Positions 13,149 through 25,441 of a stretch of DNA of 64,000 bases are shown piece after piece. Under the pieces are notes generated by a model. That model saw only the letters and a list, made by a program, of their open reading frames with translations. It had not been told where the DNA came from and did no database searches. Made by a program: the position numbers and the translations under genes. Position 1 is the first letter of the stretch; each line of letters starts with the position of its first letter. This stretch comes from Candidatus Protistibacter heckmannii (lineage in GTDB: Bacteria > Pseudomonadota > Gammaproteobacteria > Burkholderiales > Burkholderiaceae), in contig JALBVF010000009.1 in NCBI GenBank assembly GCA_025050535.1, positions 23,061-87,060 of the forward strand, given 5' to 3'.

Positions 13149-14262
13149 TTTATCCAGCATTGAAACAATGAATTCAAGCAGCATACCGAACCGGCGCGTG
13201 TTCGAAGTAGCTCTTGACGCGCTCGGGCTGTCGCTAAACGCTGAGCAGATGCTGACGCGTGGCCTTCACCAGTTGCAGCTTCGAGCGATCTGGAGCGAGT
13301 TTGGTGCCGACCTGCTTCAGGTCGGCATTGGCCATTTCGTTGGGGCTCAGTTCGGGGCTGTAGCTTGGCAAGTAGAAGACTTCGATCTCGTGCTTGTGCT
13401 CGGCCAGCCAGGCCTTCACAGGCTTGCTGTGGTGCACACGCAGGTTGTCCAGGATCAGGTAGATCTTTCGGCCGGCATCCTTGACCAGCCGGCGCAGGAA
13501 GTCGATCAGAATGTCGGCGCTCAACGCTCCGTCGAAGGCCTGCCAGCGCATCTGGCCCTTGTTGGTGACGGTGGAGATCACCGACAAGCCGTGGCGCTTG
13601 TTGTTCACGCGAATCACGGGAGTCTGGCCTTGCGGGGCGTAGCTGTGCCCGCGCACGTCGTCGCGGCGCACGCCGGTCTCGTCGCCCCAGTGAATTTCGG
13701 CCCCCTCAGCCTTGGCGCAGGCGGCGATCACCGGGTAGTCCTCGTCGAGCCACTTTTTCACCGCCGCCGGCGACTGCTCGTAGGCCTTCTTCATGGGCTT
13801 TTTCGGCGTGAAGCCCAAACGCTCCAGATACAGGCCCATCGTGCGAACGGCCAGCTTGATGCCTTATCGGTTAAGGATCAACTCGGCAACTGCCTGGCGG
13901 CTCCACAGCGCATAGATCATCTTCAACTGGTCGGGCGTGCGGTCGCGGATCAGCCGCTGAACCTCGCGCTCCTGCTCCGCCGTCAGCGTTCTGCCCGTAC
14001 CCTGCGGGCGCCCGGGGCGCTCAACGTCGAGGGCCTTCCACCCGCCCGCGCGATACGCCTTCACCGCCGCAATGAGCGTCGTGCGCGACATCTCGCATTG
14101 CGCCGCCGTGTCCTTCAGGCTCACGCCATCCAGCCGCATTTTCACCGCACGTCGGCGCCGTTCGTTCAGGGCGGCTACCGGCAGCGTTCTCGAGTCGATT
14201 TTTTCCATGTAACAGCAGACTCTATATCACTCAATAAGTTCAATGTTTCAATGCCTGATCAA
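13149..14262 (-). mobile_element. IS630-family element IS-A, copy 1 (1114 bp)
   Basis: The ends are imperfect inverted repeats: left TTTATCCAGCATTGAAACAA, right (reverse complement) TTGATCAGGCATTGAAACAT. The element is flanked by the TA dinucleotide at 13147-13148 and 14263-14264, the usual IS630/Tc1 target. It matches a second copy at 17479-18592 of exactly the same length. Its right side sits inside a different IS630 element (IS-B), whose remaining 3' part is absent on the left side, so sequence was deleted after or with the insertion. Confidence 0.9.
13234..14208 (-). pseudogene. IS-A transposase with internal TAA
   Basis: An IS630-type DDE transposase. The N-terminal part (ATG at 14206-14208) has a helix-turn-helix (MRLDGVSLKDTAAQCEMSRT) and a linker. 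A TAA at 13864-13866 interrupts LILNR-stop-GIKLAVRTMG, and the same frame continues with the catalytic domain, in which all three acidic residues are visible: HWGDETG, LILDNLRVHH and YSPELSPNE. The position is where family members normally have RYG, so TAT/TAC to TAA is likely. The same TAA occurs in copy 2. An internal ATG at 13837-13839 could start a separate catalytic polypeptide. Confidence 0.88.
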
Positions 14263-15007
14263 TAAAGGCACCATCGATGATCATCCAGCTTGCCTTGCCC
14301 TGATTGGTCACTGTGGAAATCATCGACAGCTTCTGTCGCGTACCTCTAACCGCCATCGTGACCGGGGTTTGCCCTTTTGGAGCATAACTGCGGCCCCGAA
14401 CATCCGTATTCACCAACGCGGTTTCGTCACCCCAGTGAGTCTCGCCACCTTCGGCCTTGGCACGCTTCTCGATGGCCAGATACTCCTGATCGATCCACTG
14501 CTTGACAGACTCCGGTCGCTGTTCATAAGCGCGTTTGATCGGCTTTTTCGGCGTGAAACCCCAGCGCTTGAGGTAGTCTCCGACCGCACGTATTGAGAGT
14601 CTGAACGCGTATTCCTGTTCGATGAACAGCATGATCGCGCCTCGCGTCCAGAGCGCAGATTCCATCTTCAACTGCTCCGGACGTTTGTCGCAGATCGTGC
14701 GCCGGATTGCTTCTTCTTGATCCACATTCAGCCGTCTTCCGTCTCCTGGCGTACGACCTCGTTGGCACGGCTTCAGGGCCGCCGCGGCCCCTTCTTCATA
14801 GAGATCAATGGCCAGTCGAGCCGCCGGGTAACTCAGCCCTGTCAACTCCACGATGGCCAGGACTCCGTATCCCTTCCGATGCAACCTCACGACCTGCTTT
14901 CGCCTCTCGTGCAGTTGCTTCAGTTTCTGGTATCGAGCGTTTTCTTTTTCTATGCCAACTCGATGCCAGAAATGATAATAAGTTAAATCTTTATATTGCC
15001 GCGTCAA
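14263..15007 (-). mobile_element. IS630-family element IS-B, truncated by IS-A
   Basis: This stretch is nearly identical to the right two thirds of the full IS-B at 42626-43747, ending with the same terminus (…TATTGCCGCGTC) next to TA at 15008-15009. It encodes the N-terminal ~245 residues of the IS-B transposase (helix-turn-helix, first catalytic acid in HWGDETALV). The frame is open across the IS terminus, so an outside ATG near 15020 could also drive it. The missing 3' third, including the remaining catalytic residues, would have continued left of 13149 but is gone. The fragment cannot encode an active transposase. Confidence 0.9.
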
Positions 15008-15023
15008 TAATACGTCATCCACT

Positions 15024-15065
15024 ACAAACCCATAAGGCTTCCAAACGGAAGCCTTATGGGTTTGT
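15024..15065. repeat. Perfect 19-bp inverted repeat with AAAC loop
   Basis: ACAAACCCATAAGGCTTCC is followed by AAAC and its exact reverse complement. It lies 34 bases downstream of tRNA-Thr on the minus strand and 17 bases from the IS-B end. It may terminate tRNA transcription in either direction although no long T tract follows. It could also be a remnant of another mobile sequence. Confidence 0.75.
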
Positions 15066-15098
15066 CGACAATTTCTTTGGGCTGCCTGGGAGGGGGAT

Positions 15099-15174
<76 letters not shown>

Positions 15175-15186
15175 GTGAGGCGGATT

Positions 15187-17448
15187 CTACTCGAAGCTCG
15201 TCTCGCCGATGAATTTGGCGGTGAAGTAGACGGAGGTGCCTTCATTGAGGGTGGATTCGACCCACAGGGTTCCGCCCAGGCGCTCCATGGCGCGCTGGCA
15301 GACGGCGAGGCCCATGCCGCGGCCGGGGAATTAGCCCTTGCTGTGAAATTTTCGGAAGGGCTCTGAATAGGTGATGCCGGTGGGCGGGACAAAGCCCGCA
15401 CCGTTGTCGCGCACGTAGACGACTTGGCCGTAGCCTTCGTGGCGTGCGCGCACGACCTGGATGGCGGCGCCGTCGCGGCCGCGCGTGAATTTCCAGGCGT
15501 TGGTCATGAGCTGGCGCAGCAGCAGGCGCGTGAGGTCGGGGTCGGATTCGAGCACGAGGCCGCTTTCGAGCTTGAGTTCAACGTTGCGGTTGGGTTCTTC
15601 CTTCTGGAGTTCGCCGACGACTTCGCGCGCAATGCGGCTCAGGTCCACGGGCTGCAGGCGCGGACACCATTTGGCGACGCGCGAGAGCTCGAGGAGATCG
15701 TCAAGCGTCTCCCCCATTTCGCGGGTGGCGCCGAGCATGCGCTCGACGCGCCGGCTGCCATCCTCGCTGGGTTCGGGGCCGTCCTGGCTGAGCACCATGC
15801 CGCCGAAACCCTGGATGGTGATCAGCGGGGCGCGCAGATCGTGGGCGATGGAGCTGGCGAAGATGTCCAGATGCGCATTGCGGCGGCTGAGCTCACCTTC
15901 ACTCTCCTGAATGCGGTCCTGCAGCTCCCGGGTGAGCGCTTCGTTGCGCTGCTGCGATTCGACCAGCGGTGTAACGTCGCGCGCGGTGCTGCGATAGCCG
16001 CGGAATTGGCCGTCGGTGTCGAAGACGGGGCTGCCGTTGACGGTTACGTAGGAGGTTCCACCACCGAAGTTGCTGACGGAATAGACGAAGTTGGAGAAAG
16101 GCGGATGTTGTTCGAGATGGCGGTTGTGCTCCGCCCAGAAGGCTTCGTCGTCGGGGTTGCGCGCGACTTCCTGGTGCCGTTTTCCAACGAGCTTCTCGGG
16201 CTGGAAGAGTGAGTCGCACGGATAGTCACCGTGGAAATGCACGAAGCGGAAGTCGGCGTCCTGCTTCCATTACCAGTCGGAGGAGATGTCGGTGAAGGTG
16301 CGGTAGCGTTCTTCGCGCGAAGCGAGCTCGGTGGTGGCCTCGCGGACTTTGGCTTCGACCTTGCGGCTGGACTGGACGAGCGCGTCGATCAGGGCTGCGA
16401 AGAGCAGCGAAATGACGACGCTGCAGGCGAGGATGAGCAGGGGGATGTTGGAGAGCCAGGCCGAATCTAAGCCCCTGGGTTCGAAGGCCTGGATCTCCCA
16501 CTGGCGGTCGCCGACGGGAACGCGCAGGCTGAGCGTTGGCTGGCGGGTGTCGGGGGTGGCTGAACGCTTGGAGACTTCGGTGGGCGAGAGTTTCATCCAA
16601 CTCGTGTCGAAGATGAGCGAGGTGCCGCCGGCGGTGAGCGCCTGGATGTCGACGATGCGCAGGTCCACGCCTTCGAGCATTTCAGCGGAGAGGATGTTGC
16701 CGACGAGATCGAGGATGCGAAAGCCCACGCCGACCAGCCCCCAGGCGGCCGCCTTGCGTTCTTCTTCGCTCTGGGGATTGGTACCGCGGCGGTACACGGG
16801 CAGGCGTACGACGACGCTGACGGTGTCGGGCTTGGCGCCCACGGTCCTGTCCTTGGCGAGCACGATGGGCGGCGTGGCGACGGCTTCGCCGCGGGTGATG
16901 GCGGCCTCGGCATAGCTGCGGTAGGCCTGGCCGGGATCGTAGAGATCGTAGCCAAAGGTGGCGGGCACGAAGGGATAGAGGTGACGGATGACGAGATGCT
17001 CTTCGAATTGGCCGAAGGGTTTGATGCGGAATTCGGGATGGCCGTCGGGATTGAGGCTGAAGTCGCAGCGCGTGGCTTCGGTGAACACGGTGGCGTCCTT
17101 GCCCTTGACGGAGCGGGCGACGAAGGTGATGGAGAGATCTGGGTAGCGGTTCTGCAGCGAGATCAGCTTGACGTAGTTGGCAAACTGCAGATCGTTGGGA
17201 TTCTCTTCGAGCTGGCAGAAGGCGCGCAGGCCGGGCAGCGTGTCGATGTAGGCCTGGATGCTGTTGGTGAGGTCGAGCCGAAAGAAGCCTGCGAGACGAT
17301 TGATTTCGGTGCCGCGCCGGAAGGTTTCCTAGACGACGACGTTCTGATAGAAGACGCCGGTCGCGAGCAGGCCGAGCACGAGCACCACCACCCCGACCAA
17401 GCAGCCGTGCAAGGCTAACAGCTGCAGTCTCGCATCGATTGTCTCCAT
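15187..17448 (-). pseudogene. CHASE-PAS sensor histidine kinase with three in-frame stops
   Basis: One continuous 753-codon frame from ATG 17446-17448 to TAG at 15187-15189 is interrupted by TAG at 17329-17331, TAA at 16270-16272 and TAA at 15331-15333, with no frameshift. Order of parts: a first membrane helix (LHGCLVGVVVLVLGLLATGVF), an extracytoplasmic CHASE domain (DLSITFVARSVKGKDATVFT), a second helix (IPLLILACSVVISLLFAAL), a coiled segment, a PAS domain (YRSTARDVTPL), the phosphoacceptor motif IAHDLRAPL, then N, G1 (DNGAGFVPP) and G2 boxes. It once sensed an external small ligand and phosphorylated an unknown regulator; no response regulator is adjacent. The first stop falls right after the first membrane helix, so no functional kinase is expected. 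Confidence 0.9.
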
Positions 17449-17478
17449 CGCAGTGCTCGAAGAGGAATTAATTGGCTA

Positions 17479-18592
17479 TTGATCCGGCACTGAAACAATG
17501 AACTCAAGCAGCATACCGAACCGGCGCATGTTCGAAGTAGCTCTTGACGCGCTCGGGCTGTCGCTAAACGCTGAGCAGATGCTGGCGCGTGGCCTTCACC
17601 AGTTGCAGCTTCGAGCGATCTGGAGCGAGTTTGGTGCCGACCTGCTTCAGGTCGGCATTGGCCATTTCGTTGGGGCTCAGTTCGGGGCTGTAGCTGGGCA
17701 AGTAGAAGACTTCGATCTCGTGCTTGTGCTCGGCCAGCCAGGCCTTCACAGGCTTTCTGTGGTGCACGCGCAGGTTGTCCAGGATCAGGTAGATCTTTCG
17801 GCCGGCATCCTTGACCAGCCGGCGCAGGAAGTCGATCAGGATGTCGGCGCTCAACGCTCCGTCGAAGGCCTGCCAGCGCATCTGGCCCTTGTTGGTGACG
17901 GTGGAGATCACCGACAAGCCGTGGCGCTTGTTGTTCACGCGAATCACGGGAGTCTGGCCTTGCGGGGCGTAGCTGTGCCCGCGCACGTCGTCGCGGCGCA
18001 CGCCGGTCTCGTCGCCCCAGTGAATTTCGGCCCCCTCAGCCTTGGCGCAGGCGGCGATCACCGGGTAGTCCTCGTCGAGCCACTTTTTCACCGCCGCCGG
18101 CGACTGCTCGTAGGCCTTCTTCATGGGCTTTTGCGGCGTGAAGCCCCAACGCTCCAGATACAGGCCCATCGTGCGAACGGCCAGCTTGATGCCTTATCGG
18201 TTAAGGATCAACTCGGCCACTGCCTGGCGGCTCCACAGCGCGTAGATCATCTTCAACTGGTCGGGCGTGCGGTCGAGGATCAGCCGCTGAACCTCGCGCT
18301 CCTGCTCCGCCGTCAGCGTTCTGCCCGTACCCTGCGGGCGCCCGGGGCGCTCAACGTCGAGGGCCTTCCACCCGCCCGCGCGATACGCCTTCACCGCCGC
18401 AATGAGCGTCGTGTTCGACATCTCGCATTGCGCCGCCGCGTCCTTCAGGCTCACGCCATCCAGCCGCATCTTCACCACACGTCGGCGCCGTTCGTTCAGG
18501 GCAGCTACCGGCAGCGTTCTCGAGTCGATTTTGTCCCTGCAACAATAGACTCTATATCACTCAATAAGTTCATTGTTTAAGTGCCGGACCAA
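17479..18592 (-). mobile_element. IS630-family element IS-A, copy 2 (1114 bp)
   Basis: The ends are TTGATCCGGCACTGAAACAA (left) and, reverse-complemented, TTGGTCCGGCACTTAAACAA (right). The TA target is duplicated at 17477-17478 and 18593-18594. Sequence is nearly identical to copy 1 and the orientation is the same. Its left flank is the upstream region of the CHASE kinase and its right flank is the truncated end of a haloacid dehalogenase gene. Confidence 0.92.
17564..18538 (-). pseudogene. IS-A transposase, copy 2, with the same internal TAA
   Basis: As in copy 1 the frame is split by TAA, here at 18194-18196, between LILNR and GIKLAVRTMG. The DDE residues (HWGDETG, LILDNLRVHH, YSPELSPNE) are retained. 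In addition the ATG used in copy 1 is AGG here (18536-18538), so translation would need an internal start such as the GTG at 18478. Minor differences from copy 1 (SNTTL for SRTTL, TPQKP for TPKKP) show some time since duplication. Confidence 0.88.
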
Positions 18593-19124
18593 TAATATCT
18601 CGCGCGCCGGCACGCCGAAGGCATCCGGACCCAGCAGATAGGACTCGGGCGCGGTCTTGAAGCGGCGCACCGCGTCCACCGAGAGCAGATGATCAAACAG
18701 CTCGCCCATGCCCGCGCTCTTCAGCACCATGTCGAGCATCTCGGCGCTGCCGTTGGAGAGGATGCCCGTGGGCATGCCCAGCACGCGCAGTTCCCGCAGC
18801 ACGCCCAGGTTCTCCGGAAACGCGGACAGGCAGGCGCACTCCACCATCAGCGCGGCCTCCCTCCTTGCCCAGGTTCAGGCCCATGCGCTTGGCGCAATAA
18901 CGCAGCGCGCGTCCGGCCAGATCTCAGAACGGCAGGTAGTGGCGCGTGCCGCCCGCCGTATGCGGATCCGACAGCGACACCAGGCGCGTGTATTCGATCT
19001 GCCTGTCGCGCCACATCGCCGCGAGCGCCATCCCCTGCCCCGGGAACAGATGCTCTGCGCGGGCGCTCACCGAATACACGTCGAACAAGGTGCCGTAGGC
19101 GTCGAAAAGAATGGCTTTGATCAT
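18593..19124 (-). pseudogene. Haloacid dehalogenase (type II, HAD), truncated by IS-A
   Basis: Type II haloacid dehalogenases hydrolyse 2-haloalkanoates through an Asp nucleophile. The start MIKAILFDAYGTLFDVYSV at 19124 carries the nucleophile motif DAYGTL. A TGA at 18924-18926 sits after HYLPF, where the family has Trp. The same frame resumes DLAGRALRY, then a frameshift near 18850 leads into CLSAFPENLGVLRELRVLGMPTGILSNGS. The C-terminal motif with the last catalytic acids is cut off at the IS-A junction. It is divergent from a LysR gene, a frequent pairing. Three independent lesions make it nonfunctional. Confidence 0.88.
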
Positions 19125-19206
19125 GGTGGACAGATTCTATTCCGCCCTAATAAATAATAAAAACGCTAAATTTATCACTTGATTCGTGACTTTTTTGCAG
19201 GTAATT

Positions 19207-20060
19207 GTGGATCACTTCAAGCAGATCAGCACCTTCGCCTCGGTCGCCCAGAAAGGCAGCCTCAGCGCCGCCGCCTTGGCCGCGGCCGTCATCGGCCGGC
19301 GCCTGGACGCGCTCGAGGAGCGCATGTGCGTCAAGCTCTTCCTGCGCAGCACCAGCTCACCCTGACCTTCGAAGGCGCCGCCCTTCTCGAACACTGTCAG
19401 CGCATCCTCGCCGAGGCCAGCGGCCATCTGTGCATCAGCGCCCCGGCCGGCTTCGGCAGGCGCCACGTCGCGCCCCTGCTTCCCGGCTGTATGGCCCAGC
19501 ACCCCGAAGTCACCCTCACGCTCGACCTCTCCGACCGCATCGTCGATCTCGTCAACGAAGGCTTCGACTGCGCCATCCGCCTCGGCGACCTGCCCGACTC
19601 CAGCCTCGTCAGCATCCAGCTCGCCGACATCCGCCGGCTCTGCGTCGCCGCGCCCGGCTACCTCGCGCGGCGGGGCACGCCGCGCAGCCTCGAAGACCTC
19701 TCCGCGCACCGCTGCCTCACCCTGCCCTCCTCCTCCGTCCAGTCGCACGGCTGGACCTTCCGCGAGCCCAGCGGCGGCATCGTCACCATCAAGACCGGCG
19801 GCGCCATGGAATGCAGCGACGGCGCGGTGCTCCACGAATGGTGCCTGCAGGGCTACGGCATCGCCTGGCGCTCCATGTTGGAAGTCGGCGGAGATCTGGC
19901 CGCCGGCCGGCTCGTCGCCGTGCTCGAGGAATTCGCCGCGCCGCCCGTCGGCATCCACGCCGTCTTCGCGCAGCGCCGCCATCTGCCGCTGCGCGTTCGC
20001 CTGCTCATCGATCACCTGCGCAACACCTACGGGCGCCCGGACTATTGGCAGGCCGCCTGA
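19207..20060 (+). pseudogene. LysR-family regulator, frameshifted with small deletions
   Basis: A transcription regulator of the LysR type. From a GTG at 19207 the helix-turn-helix reads VDHFKQISTFASVAQKGSLSAAA, but about five residues in the recognition helix region are missing before IGRRLDALEERMCVKLFLR. A frameshift near 19355 moves into the frame that carries LTLTFEGAALLEHCQRILAEA and the complete effector domain to GRPDYWQAA. A short linker before SGHLCISAPAGFG also looks deleted. It is divergent from the dehalogenase and probably regulated it. Confidence 0.85.
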
Positions 20061-20163
20061 GCGGCCCGTACGCACGCGCGAGCAACGGGCGCGCCGCCGT
20101 CATGGAACTCTATCCCTCGCGGGTGAACAACCTTCGTCATTCCCCGTCGCCCAGGAGGCCAAC

Positions 20164-20740
20164 ATGTTCTCCATCCACCGCCGTCCCTCCTCGTCCGCCT
20201 GCCTGGTCCAGCGCCCCTACTTCAGCTCTGAAATCGAAGACGAGCGGCTCGCTCCATCGATGAAACAATCCCTCGACGCCGCGCTCGACTATCTGCGCGG
20301 CCGGCACGAGAGCTTCCAGAAGACCAAGTGGGCGCCCTTCACCGACATCGGCGACATGCGCAAGCAGCTCAACGAACATCTACGCACGCAGAACCGCCTC
20401 CAACTTGGCGATACCAGCCTGATCGCCCTGCTCCAGCAGCATCCGCCGCTCATCAAACTGATCCCCCGGCATGCGCCGGTCTACTCTCCCTTCGGCGCCG
20501 CGCCGCTCCTCCATCGCCGCCGGACACTGCGCGCCGCTGCCCGACTCCCCGGCCCGCCGCGCACGCCAGCTTGAACGCGCCTGGCCCCTGCACATGCGGC
20601 ACAACGCCGGCTCTCCGGCCGAGCCCGCCGACGGCGGCGCACGCCGCGGCCGCAGCGGGTCCGTGCACTTCCATTACGGAGACAGCAGCTCCGACTCGGA
20701 CAGCAGCCCCGTGGACAGCCGCAGCGTCAGCCCGCCCTGA
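20164..20740 (+). pseudogene. Unrecognised protein with Ser/Asp-rich tail, frameshifted
   Basis: A strong AGGAGG site precedes ATG 20164. The first ~115 residues ([46 protein letters not shown]) look like a small helical protein. Near 20510 the frame changes by one base; the continuing frame reads [16 protein letters not shown] and ends in an acidic Ser/Asp tail ([16 protein letters not shown]). I do not recognise the family, and the join between frames is inferred from position and composition. It has no evident link to prfC downstream. Confidence 0.4.
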
Positions 20741-20858
20741 GCACGCGCCGGCTTTCTCAGCCGCGCGCGGCGGCGTTCCGGTAAAATCGCGAGTTTTCCG
20801 GCATCGCCGCCCCGCAGCCTGCGGCGCAGGCACAGCTGGCCCCGCTTCCAGACAGCCC

Positions 20859-22445
<1,587 letters not shown>

Positions 22446-22450
22446 GACGG

Positions 22451-22491
22451 GCCATGTCCGGCCGGGCGAAGGCTGGCCGGACATGGCAAAT
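22451..22491 (+). terminator. Terminator-like hairpin after prfC
   Basis: GCCATGTCCGGCC (22451-22463) pairs perfectly with GGCCGGACATGGC (22475-22487) around an 11-base loop, followed by AAATTTC. The 13-bp stem lies 5 bases after the prfC stop. Confidence 0.7.
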
Positions 22492-22565
22492 TTCAGAGAT
22501 GATCAATTTTCTTCCAGCCGGGTGACGCCACATCTGCCGGCGTCACCAAGAAAAAGGAAGAAACA

Positions 22566-22919
22566 ATGCGACGCCTTCTCACGCCCCTGGGTTCCACCTG
22601 CCTCTTCGCCCTGGCCTTGACGTTCGCCAGCTCCGGCCAGGCGGCCGCCGCCGAAGCGGCCCCGCGCTTCAACCCCCTCGGCCTGTTTTCACTCTCGGCC
22701 TTGCATCAGGCCAAAGCCAAGCACTGCGAGTACTTCGCCCAGGTGGCTCTGGCCGCCAATCCCGGGTCTACCTACATGGAGTGGTACACGCACTGCCAAT
22801 CCAGCGCCCTGACCGAGTTCCCCAACCCCGAGCCCTACACCCGGCCCGGCAGAGGCCCCAATCCCATGGACGATTCCCGCTGGGCCTACCGGACCCGCTG
22901 GACGCGCTGGACGCGCTGA
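22566..22919 (+). CDS. Small secreted protein of unknown function
   Basis: This 117-codon frame follows a purine-rich ribosome-binding site (AAGGAAGAAACA). The first ~29 residues form a typical Sec signal peptide: MRRLL, a hydrophobic core (CLFALALTFASS) and an AxA-type end (GQAAAAEA). The mature part has two Cys (KHCEYF and THCQSS) that could form a disulfide, and a basic end RTRWTRWTR encoded by a tandem 9-base repeat. I do not recognise the family. It is flanked by the prfC terminator and the convergent VOC gene. Confidence 0.65.
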   Translation: MRRLLTPLGSTCLFALALTFASSGQAAAAEAAPRFNPLGLFSLSALHQAKAKHCEYFAQVALAANPGSTYMEWYTHCQSSALTEFPNPEPYTRPGRGPNPMDDSRWAYRTRWTRWTR

Positions 22920-22946
22920 AGCCGAACGTGCTAAAGCACGCCGGAC

Positions 22947-23426
<480 letters not shown>

Positions 23427-23437
23427 TTCCACTTTCC

Positions 23438-25422
23438 TTATTCTAACCGGATGATCTGCTGATCCACCGCCAAGCTCTCGCCCTTGGCGGCGAACACTTC
23501 AGCGACCACGCCGTCCTGCGCCGCGAAGAGCACGTTTTCCATCTTCATCGCCTCGATCACCGCCAGCTTCTCCCCGGCCTGCACCTTCTGGCCGGGCGCC
23601 GCCGCCACGTCGACCAGCAGGCCGGGCATGGGCGAGAGCAGGAACTTGGACATATTGTGCGGCTGCTTGAAGGGCATGAGCTTCTGCAGCTCGGCCGCGC
23701 GGCAGCAGCACGCGCGGTGAGCTGCACGCCGTTGTGCGCGAGGCGGTAGTCCAGGCCCATGCGCTCCACTTGCAAGCGTACCGGGCGGCCACTGACGCTG
23801 CCGCTGAAGAGGATGTCGCCGGTCTGCCAGTCGGTGATCAGGTGATGGCGCTTGCCATCCACCGTCACCGCATAGCCGCCGTCGGTCGCCACGACCGAGG
23901 CCGGATGGGGCTCGCCGCGCACGAGCACGACGAAATCGCTCTGGATCGACACCTCGTGCCCCGGAATCTGTTCCGAGATCGCCACGGCGCGCTCGCGGTA
24001 TCGGCGGTGCACAGCGGCGGCCACGGCCACCAGCAGCAACGGATCGTCGTGCGCGACGAGTTCGGCGCTGAAGCCCTTGGCAAATTCCTCGGCGATGAAG
24101 CCGGTGTTGAAATTGCCGCCGACGAAGCGCTCGTGCGCCATCAGTGCGGCCTGGAAAGGAATGTTGGAGCTGATGCCGCGGATCACGAAGGCGTTGAGCG
24201 CCTCGCGCATGCGCGCGATGGCTTCATGGCGGTCCGCGCCGTGGACGATCAGTTTGGCGATCATCGAGTCGTAATACATCGGGATCTCGCCGCCCTCGGC
24301 CACGCCCGTTTCCACCCACACCTTGCCCTCTTCTTCCAGCGGCAGCGCTAAGCGTACCAGCCGGCCGGTCGAGGGCAGGAAATTGCGGAAGGGGTCCTCG
24401 GCATTGATCCGGCATTCTATCGCCCAGCCCTTGCGCGGGATGTCGTCCTGGCCGAAGGGCAGCTTCTCGCCGGCGGCCATGCGGATCATCAGCTCCACCA
24501 GGTCCAGCCCTGTGATCAGCTCGGTCACCGGATGCTCGACCTGCAGCCGGGTGTTCATCTCGAGGAAGTAGAAGGACTTGTCCTTGCTGACCACGAACTC
24601 CACCGTGCCCGCCGACTGATAGCCCACCGCCTTGGCGAGCGCCACGGCCTGATCGCCCATGGCCTTGCGGGTCTTGTCGTCGAGGAAAGGGCTGGGCGCC
24701 TCCTCGATAACCTTCTGGTGGCGGCGCTGGATCGAGCATTCGCGCTCCCAGAGATAGACCACGTTGCCGTGGCCGTCGCCCAGGACCTGGATTTCGATAT
24801 GGCGCGGCTCCTCGACGAATTTCTCGATGAAGACGCGGTCATCGCCGAAGCTGTTTCGCGCCTCGTTCTGGCAGGAGGTGAAGCCCTCGAAAGCTTCCTT
24901 GTCGTTGAAGGCCACGCGCAGGCCCTTGCCGCCGCCGCCCGCCGAGGCCTTGATCATCACCGGATAGCCGATGCCCTGCGCGATCTCCACCGCCTTCTCC
25001 GGCGAGGGGATCGGTTCGTTCACGCCCGGAATCGTGTTGACCTTGGCGGCGCCCGCCAGCTTCTTCGAGGCGATCTTGTCGCCCATCGCCGCGATGGCCG
25101 CGTGCTTGGGGCCGATGAAGACGATGCCCTCTTCCTCCACGCGGCGCGCGAATTCCTCGTTCTCCGACAGGAAGCCGTAGCCGGGGTTCACCGCCTCGGC
25201 GCCGGTCTGCTTGCAGGCGGCGATGATCTTGTCCATCACCAGATAGGACTCGCGCGAAGGCGCGGGGCCGATGTGCACCGCCTCGTCGGCCAGCTCCACG
25301 TGGCGGGCTTCCTTGTCGGCGTCGGAATAGACGGCCACCGTCTGGATGCCCATCTTGCGCGCCGTCTTGATCACCCGGCAGGCAATCTCACCCCGGTTCG
25401 CGATCAGAATCTTCTTGAACAT
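23438..25422 (-). pseudogene. pccA: Propionyl/acetyl-CoA carboxylase biotin-carrying alpha subunit, frameshifted
   Basis: The alpha subunit carboxylates its own biotin with ATP and bicarbonate for transfer by PccB. From ATG 25422 the biotin carboxylase domain is complete (KILIANRGEIACRVIKTARKM, ATP-grasp SAGGGGKGLR, EMNTRLQVEHPVTE), followed by the BT linker region. Near 23700 the frame is lost. The other frame carries the biotinyl domain with the lysine in IEAMKMEN and ends IIRLE-stop at 23438. Without this domain there is no biotin carrier, so the product would be inactive. It is downstream of intact pccB by 19 bases. Confidence 0.92.
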
Positions 25423-25441
25423 GCTGTGTCTCTCAGGGCGA

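Noticed and set aside
14240..15022. Treating the truncated IS-B frame starting outside the element as a separate host gene
   Set aside because: Its sequence is the N-terminal part of the IS-B transposase and only the first few codons lie outside the IS terminus.
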